Source: Paenibacillus sp. EZ-K15 (GTDB lineage Bacteria > Bacillota > Bacilli > Paenibacillales > Paenibacillaceae). From it: a stretch of 64,000 bases of DNA. Below are positions 59,484 through 64,000 of this stretch, piece by piece (the first letter of the stretch is position 1; each line of letters starts with the position of its first letter). The DNA is taken from contig NZ_PDHM01000013.1 in NCBI RefSeq assembly GCF_002573715.1, forward strand, positions 62,001-126,000, written 5' to 3'. The notes under the pieces were generated by a model. It worked only from the letters and a program-made list of their open reading frames with translations. It made no database searches and was not told the DNA's origin. The position numbers and the translations under genes are program-made.

Positions 59484-59521
59484 AGAACGAATCCCACGCC
59501 ATAGGGATTCGTTCTTTTTTT
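59484..59521 (+). terminator. Terminator after the MFS gene
   Basis: AGAACGAATCCC / GGGATTCGTTCT with TTTTTTT. Confidence 0.92.
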
Positions 59522-59733
59522 ATGTAAGCCCGGTATGCATATGTACTCCCCTTACCCACCAGATTTATACGGAGAAGAATTTATCTGTGCTAATTGAAGA
59601 ACTTCTTAACTTATTTGGCTAAGAAATCGGCTGTGAATTTTTCAATAAATCCATATTTTACCCTGAAAGAAGCCTCCGGGTATGGGATAATGTCTTTGGG
59701 ATGGGTTAGGAAAACTTGGAGGAAATGATAGCG

Positions 59734-60714
59734 ATGAAATTTATAATTCGAAAGATGAGAGAGCCCGACGATTATGCTGCGGTTGCGTTGCTGCTCAATA
59801 CGGTTTGGCCGGAACCGATAACGGCAGAACTTTTGAAGGAAGAGGAGGACCAAATCCCTCCGGGAAAGCTGGATTACAATGAGAAGGGCGAACTGACAGG
59901 ATGGGATCGTCCCAAATGGGTAGCAGAAGATGAGTCGGGGCAAGTTGTAGCTTACGCTATCGCTTGGAGGGCACCTTGGACGGAGCCGGGTGAATTATTC
60001 CTCACCCTTGTCGTACACCCGGAAAGCCGCGGGAACGGGGTAGGCAAGGCGATGTACGATACGCTTCACCAATGGGCGGCAGAGGTTAAAGCCTCTCATC
60101 TGACCGTTATTTTGAGAGAAACGGACGCTTCGTCGGCAGCTTTTGCCGAACGTCGCGGTTACATACAGGAGCGCCATATCTTCGAATCCGTTTTGGATCT
60201 GGCATCGTTTGACGACGACAACCTGTTTGTTGCGATTGAAGAGGCAGAACGGGCCGGAATTCAGTTCATTACATTAGCCGATGAGCCGGGAGAAGACGGG
60301 GAAAGAAAGCTCTATGAGCTGTACAAGGTCACGCAGCCGGATATACCGGGTTATTCCGGCGATTTCCCTTGGTTTGAAGAATGGAAGAAATGGAGCATTG
60401 GACAAAGCAGAGTGCGCCCGGAATGGATCCATATCGCCAAGGACGGCGACCGCTACATCGGTGTCGTCACATTGCAACAGAACGAGCAGACGCAGGCGAT
60501 GTATCATGAATATACCGGCGTTCTGCCGGAGTACCGGGGCCGCCGCATCGCGCTTGCCTTAAAGCTGCTCGGCATTCAAACAGCACGTGCATGCGGAGTC
60601 CCTTATTTGAGAACGCATAACGATTCCATGAACGTCCCGATGCTTCGAATTAACCGTGATCTTATCGGTTTCCGGGCGGAGCCCGGGAATTACAAGATGG
60701 TGCATAAGCTGTAA
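59734..60714 (+). CDS. Tandem GNAT-domain acetyltransferase
   Basis: ATG 59734 with GGAGG at 59718-59722; the ATG nine bases earlier is too close. The 326-residue protein has two GNAT domains. The first has an acetyl-CoA site in VVHPESRGNGVGKAMYDTL, the second YTGVLPEYRGRRIALALKLL and ARACGVPYLRTHNDSMNVPM. Similar to mycothiol-synthase-like two-domain GNATs. The acceptor is unknown. An MBL hydrolase gene follows 31 bases later, and the two may form an operon. Confidence 0.88.
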   Translation: MKFIIRKMREPDDYAAVALLLNTVWPEPITAELLKEEEDQIPPGKLDYNEKGELTGWDRPKWVAEDESGQVVAYAIAWRAPWTEPGELFLTLVVHPESRGNGVGKAMYDTLHQWAAEVKASHLTVILRETDASSAAFAERRGYIQERHIFESVLDLASFDDDNLFVAIEEAERAGIQFITLADEPGEDGERKLYELYKVTQPDIPGYSGDFPWFEEWKKWSIGQSRVRPEWIHIAKDGDRYIGVVTLQQNEQTQAMYHEYTGVLPEYRGRRIALALKLLGIQTARACGVPYLRTHNDSMNVPMLRINRDLIGFRAEPGNYKMVHKL

Positions 60715-60745
60715 ACATCAACAATTGGAGAAAGAGGAAACAGAA

Positions 60746-61390
60746 ATGGAAATACAAAAAATCAGGAATAGAAATATTCTGTTTACGTATCGGCAGCCTG
60801 CTGGTTGGGATTTAAATGTTCAGCTTATTCTCGGCAATCGGTACAATTACATCATCGATACAGGCTTGGGCTCTTTGAGCATGGAGCCTGTCAAAGAATA
60901 CATAAAGCATGATACCAAGCCCATCATCGTCATCAACACCCATTACCATTGGGATCACATCTGGGGAAACAGCTCGTTTCGAAACTGCACGATTTTATCT
61001 CACACGAGCTGCAGGGACATGATCGAGATACATTGGGAAGAGATGATGCAGAAATACGGGCATTTTGTTGACGGTGAAGCCGAAAAACTTCTTCCCGATC
61101 TAACTTTCGAACAAGAGATCTACTTTCCCGATGACCAAATAAGAATCATGTATACACCCGGGCATACCGCGGACTCCATCAGCGTTATGGATGAATTGGA
61201 AAAGGTCATTCATGTAGGCGATAATATCGGTGACTCGATGGAGGAGCTTGTTCCAAGCCTCTATGGTGAAAAAGACGACTATATCAAGACTCTTTTAAAG
61301 TATAAAGAAATGCATATGGAACTTTGTGTGTCAGGGCATAATAGGGTTACGGAAAAGCAGGTCTTTGACAATATCCTGGATCTCTTATAA
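60746..61390 (+). CDS. Metallo-beta-lactamase-fold hydrolase
   Basis: ATG 60746 with AGAAAGAGGAAAC; the frame starts earlier inside the GNAT gene. The 214-residue protein has the metal motif NTHYHWDHIWGN (HxHxDH), HTADSISV, GDNIGDS and a C-terminal SGHN, a complete MBL-fold set. It could be a glyoxalase II-, quorum-lactonase- or phosphodiesterase-like enzyme; the sequence does not decide. A terminator follows. Confidence 0.88.
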   Translation: MEIQKIRNRNILFTYRQPAGWDLNVQLILGNRYNYIIDTGLGSLSMEPVKEYIKHDTKPIIVINTHYHWDHIWGNSSFRNCTILSHTSCRDMIEIHWEEMMQKYGHFVDGEAEKLLPDLTFEQEIYFPDDQIRIMYTPGHTADSISVMDELEKVIHVGDNIGDSMEELVPSLYGEKDDYIKTLLKYKEMHMELCVSGHNRVTEKQVFDNILDLL

Positions 61391-61445
61391 GGGGTTCCCC
61401 AACATTTTAACGGAAGTAGACACTAAGTACTATTTAATAGTTATC

Positions 61446-61483
61446 CAAAAAGCCGGTTTTCCTCTCTAAGGAATCCGGCTTTT
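61446..61483 (+). terminator. Terminator after the MBL gene
   Basis: AAAAGCCGG paired with CCGGCTTTT through an inner TTCC/GGAA. Confidence 0.88.
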
Positions 61484-61623
61484 CATATTCATTGGACACT
61501 TGTTATGTCTAGCGAGAATTTATTCATAGCATCTAAAGATGCGGAAAATGCTTATAGCAGTCGACTAGAAGGATGTACTAAATTTGAAATAGCAAAGAGG
61601 GGCGAGGCCCCTCTTTCATTTGT

Positions 61624-63003
61624 CTACACTTCACTCTCTTCCATCGCTCGGATTGACTCGGCGACCTTGGCCATCATCGAGCATTCGATCCGTTTGCGGA
61701 ACACGTCACAACTAAACTCGTAAATTCCGTTGATGGAACCCGTCGCATGCAAAGCATTGGCAGGGCAGCCGCCACTGCAGTAGAGTTTAGCCCAGCACCC
61801 CTTACACTCCGGCTTCGTGTAACAGTTGCTCTCTTGGAATTGGCATTGCAGCTCAGGCCGCGTGATGCCATCCCAGATGTTGCCCATGCTGTACGCTTCA
61901 TCCCCGACAAACTGGTGGCAAGGGAACAGTTCGCCCCATGGTGTGACAGCGAGATATTCTGTGCCTGATCCACAGCCCGTGATCCGCTTCTGAATGCACG
62001 GTCCCTCTGAGAGATCAAGCATGTAATGATAGAAGGTAAACCCTTTGCCATGTTTGCTGCGCTCAATCATTTCCTTGGCGAGAATTTCGTACTGATTGTA
62101 TATCTCCGGGAGATCCTTCTCGGTAAGCGCATAAGGTTCCCGTGGATCACAGATGACCGGCTCCATCGAGATTTTGTCAAAACCCAGATCTGCGATATGG
62201 AAGATGTCGTTGGTGAAGTCGACATTGTTCCGCGTATACGTTCCCCGTACATAGTATTCTTGATCTCCGCGCTTCTGGATGAATTCCTTGAACCTCGGCA
62301 CGATAGAATCATAGCTGCCCTTGCCGGTAACGGTTGTGCGCAGCCGATCATGTACCTCTTTTCTTCCATCCAAGCTCAAGACGACATTGTACATTTCCTG
62401 ATTTAAAAACTCGGTAACTTCATCGTTGAGCAGCATGCCGTTCGTGGTGAAGGTGAAGCGGAATTTTTTCTTCCATTCCTTCTCTTTGCTTCGTGCGTAT
62501 TTTACAATCTCTTTGACGACTTTCCAAGCCATAAGCGGTTCCCCGCCGAAGAAGTCGATATCAAGGTTTCGGTGATGGCCAGAATTTTCGAGTAGATAAT
62601 CGATAGCTCTTTGCCCAACCTCTACGCTCATAATTGCTCGATCACCATTGTATTTCCCTTGGCTGGCGAAGCAATACTCGCACGACAGATTGCAGGTATG
62701 TGCGACATTGAGACAGAGCGCCTTTACATACGTTTTACGTGTTTTTAAATGAATAGAAAGGTCTTCATAGGCATCCTCTGTAAAAAGCTGCTCATTCTTA
62801 ATAAGTTCCTCGACCGCTGAGATTGTCTCCTGAATGCTTTCTTCTGAATATTGTTTTTCCATCATGAACGCCAGGATTTGTTCGGGTGTCTCATGTTCAT
62901 AAAGCGCAATAACTTCATATGCCAGGTCATCAACAACATGTACAGAGCCACTATAGGTGTCGATTACGATGTTGTATCCGTTCAGTTGATATTGATGAAT
63001 CAT
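61624..63003 (-). CDS. scfB: Radical SAM/SPASM SCIFF peptide maturase
   Basis: ATG at 63003 (AAAGGAGC upstream) is chosen; the longer frame to 63102 crosses a 16-bp hairpin. The 459-residue enzyme has an N-terminal precursor-recognition region (about 1-85), the radical SAM motif CNLSCEYC and DIDFFGGEPLMAW, and a C-terminal SPASM domain with many cysteines (CGSGTEYLAV, LFPCHQF, then CYTKPECKGC with WAKLYCSGGC). It matches the thioether cross-link-forming SCIFF maturase, which installs Cys thioether links in the small precursor encoded just upstream on the same strand. Confidence 0.92.
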   Translation of the reverse strand: MIHQYQLNGYNIVIDTYSGSVHVVDDLAYEVIALYEHETPEQILAFMMEKQYSEESIQETISAVEELIKNEQLFTEDAYEDLSIHLKTRKTYVKALCLNVAHTCNLSCEYCFASQGKYNGDRAIMSVEVGQRAIDYLLENSGHHRNLDIDFFGGEPLMAWKVVKEIVKYARSKEKEWKKKFRFTFTTNGMLLNDEVTEFLNQEMYNVVLSLDGRKEVHDRLRTTVTGKGSYDSIVPRFKEFIQKRGDQEYYVRGTYTRNNVDFTNDIFHIADLGFDKISMEPVICDPREPYALTEKDLPEIYNQYEILAKEMIERSKHGKGFTFYHYMLDLSEGPCIQKRITGCGSGTEYLAVTPWGELFPCHQFVGDEAYSMGNIWDGITRPELQCQFQESNCYTKPECKGCWAKLYCSGGCPANALHATGSINGIYEFSCDVFRKRIECSMMAKVAESIRAMEESEV

Positions 63004-63054
63004 ACTGTGAATCAAGCTCCTTTTTACTACAAATTGCAGGCGGCTATTCAGCAG

Positions 63055-63092
63055 AAACTCACCGCCGTCCTTGTAAGGACGGCGGTGAGTTT
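63055..63092 (-). terminator. 16-bp hairpin between SCIFF precursor and maturase genes
   Basis: AAACTCACCGCCGTCC / GGACGGCGGTGAGTTT, perfect, loop of six. The 3' side has only a short T tract, so partial termination or mRNA stabilisation is more likely than full stop. It would set the ratio of precursor to enzyme. Confidence 0.7.
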
Positions 63093-63105
63093 CTTTGCCC
63101 ATTTG

Positions 63106-63258
63106 TTATTTGTTCATTGCGTTCTCACAACGCTGATTAGCTACGCCGCAGGAAGTCTTGCAAGCAGATTGGCAAGATGTCTGGCATGCGCCGCATCCGC
63201 CGTGTTTTGCAGTGTCCATCAGTTTGCGTGTGCTTAGTGTTACGATTCTTTTCATCAT
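63106..63258 (-). CDS. scfA: SCIFF ranthipeptide precursor (six cysteines)
   Basis: A 50-residue ORF with GAGGAGTTATTC before ATG 63258. After the leader part (KRIVTLSTRKLMDTAKHGG) it has six cysteines in CGACQTSCQSACKTSCG and QRC. This is the six-cysteines-in-forty-five-residues (SCIFF) signature. SCIFF peptides are widespread in Clostridia and also occur in some Bacilli, next to a radical SAM maturase. Thioether bonds join Cys to non-adjacent residues. No protease or exporter gene is next to the pair in this window. Confidence 0.92.
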   Translation of the reverse strand: MMKRIVTLSTRKLMDTAKHGGCGACQTSCQSACKTSCGVANQRCENAMNK

Positions 63259-63725
63259 GAATAACTCCTCTACCATTTCGTGAATTCGAATAAACTCGCT
63301 ACGTTGAACTATGGTAACAGCAACTTGGAATACTCAACAATCAAAAAGGTCACATTATTGATTGGTGTGGCATATCATTATGCTTCGGTTAACTCTGTCT
63401 ACTATCCAATCAGAAAACAGCAGTAAGATTAGATATGTGGGAACATCGGAAGTAACGAAACGGAGTTGAAAGAAAATTTTGAACTTCACCGTTTAAGTCT
63501 GGCACTTTTAAAATGGTATCGTGATTTATCTCAATCTAAAGACATTGTGTTTTATTGGACCAACGACTTCTATATCACGGGCATGGAAAATCTAATGGTC
63601 GTGGCCCCTAGGCATGGTTGTTTATGGCATAAAAATAAGCTAGGATGAAGATACCTTATAATATGTAGTCACATGAAAGGTAACATATATAGTCATCATC
63701 AACTCGCCTGGAGGCTCTTCATCAC
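63259..63725. other. Gene-poor region before the exporter gene
   Basis: A 60-codon open frame at 63466-63648 has no good ribosome binding site and no recognised similarity. The promoter of the SCIFF genes should lie here on the minus strand. Confidence 0.4.
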
Positions 63726-64000
63726 ATGGGATTTCGTGTCATCAAAACGGCTGCGGCAAGCCTGCTTGCCATCTTAATTACAGATGCCTTGAACATACCG
63801 GGGGCTACGTCCGCCGGTCTTCTTGCTATACTCGGCGTTGACGTCACGCGAAAACGGAGTGTGCGCTCCATATCGTCCAGATTGTTCGCTTCATTGCTGG
63901 GCCTGGTGCTGGCGTGTATTCTTTTTTATTTTCTCGGTTTTCATTATTGGGTATTGGCTTTATACATATTGCTTGCATTTCCCGCGATTTCGAAGGCGAA
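63726..64000 (+). CDS. Aromatic acid exporter-like membrane protein (3' truncated by the window)
   Basis: The ORF begins at ATG 63726, with GGAGG at 63710-63714, and runs to the window end. The visible 91 residues (GFRVIKTAAASLLAILITDA, GATSAGLLAILGVDVTRKRS, LFASLLGLVLACILFYFLGF) match the first half of the ArAE/YgaE DUF939 family of small membrane proteins with four to six helices. The rest is outside the window. Confidence 0.8.
   Translation, partial: MGFRVIKTAAASLLAILITDALNIPGATSAGLLAILGVDVTRKRSVRSISSRLFASLLGLVLACILFYFLGFHYWVLALYILLAFPAISKA

Noticed and set aside
63466..63648. A 60-codon open frame with a TTG start
   Set aside because: The CGGAG before the TTG is too close to serve as a ribosome binding site, and no family is recognised.
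1..64000. CRISPR arrays, tRNA, rRNA or prophage genes
   Set aside because: No regularly spaced repeats, cloverleaf genes, rRNA segments or phage structural genes were seen.

Overview
The window looks like a chromosomal segment of a Paenibacillus-type, low-to-middle GC, spore-forming Firmicute. Pointers are the YesM/YesN two-component pair, the LplA/B/C-type sugar ABC cassette with its membrane-anchored AraC regulator, RsiV-, PdaC-, YqkB-, YjgB- and Btr-like proteins, strong GGAGG ribosome binding sites, many intrinsic terminators and a PyrR attenuator. No rRNA, tRNA, CRISPR array or prophage was found. The only mobile-element trace is a decayed IS5-like copy.

Layout. 1-5.2 kb: end of a sugar-sensing YesN/YesM pair and a multidomain GH43 glycosidase. 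5.3-11.8 kb: a lysozyme-response locus (secreted repeat protein, SigV-like sigma, RsiV-like anti-sigma, OatA-like O-acetyltransferase, PdaC-like deacetylase). The sigma gene and the secreted-protein gene share a promoter-like element; an IS remnant splits the locus. 11.8-13.4 kb: gene fragments. 13.4-14.9 kb: a Tet(L)-like efflux gene behind a 20-codon leader peptide. 15.1-21.3 kb: AraC-type membrane regulator plus sugar ABC transporter. 21.5-23.1 kb: MATE transporter behind a structured leader with a terminator. 23.2-29.9 kb: a reactive-sulfur (persulfide) regulon with CstR, TusA, DsrE, rhodaneses, persulfide dioxygenase, TauE exporter and CoA-disulfide reductase, carrying five CstR-type operator palindromes.

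30-47.8 kb is mixed: a frameshifted squalene-hopene cyclase, a methyltransferase, a sulfatase with its formylglycine-generating enzyme and a divergent AraC regulator, a DeoR regulator, a phosphotransferase, a YjgB-like secreted protein, a formate/nitrite transporter, a Fur-box-controlled siderophore-binding lipoprotein next to a Btr-like AraC/binding-protein fusion, a UbiD decarboxylase, and a second ECF sigma/anti-sigma pair. 48-50.5 kb: an XRE regulator with two operator palindromes, divergent from a small cluster of immunity-like proteins. 50.6-57.6 kb: two small genes, PadR, carbonic anhydrase, a YqkB-like protein, an M32 carboxypeptidase and a nitrate/sulfonate/thiamine-precursor-type ABC transporter. 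57.9-59.5 kb: an MFS transporter behind a PyrR attenuator, hence probably a pyrimidine-related importer. 59.7-64 kb: a double-GNAT protein, an MBL hydrolase, a SCIFF ranthipeptide precursor and its radical SAM maturase, and the start of an aromatic acid exporter-like gene.

The best-supported observations are regulatory: the CstR operators, the PyrR attenuator, the tet leader with two exclusive RNA pairings, the paired XRE operators and the duplicated ECF-type promoter. No wholly new system is proven. The best candidates for undescribed biology are the MATE leader RNA, the XRE-controlled immunity cluster with its uncharacterised propeller protein, and the PyrR-controlled transporter.
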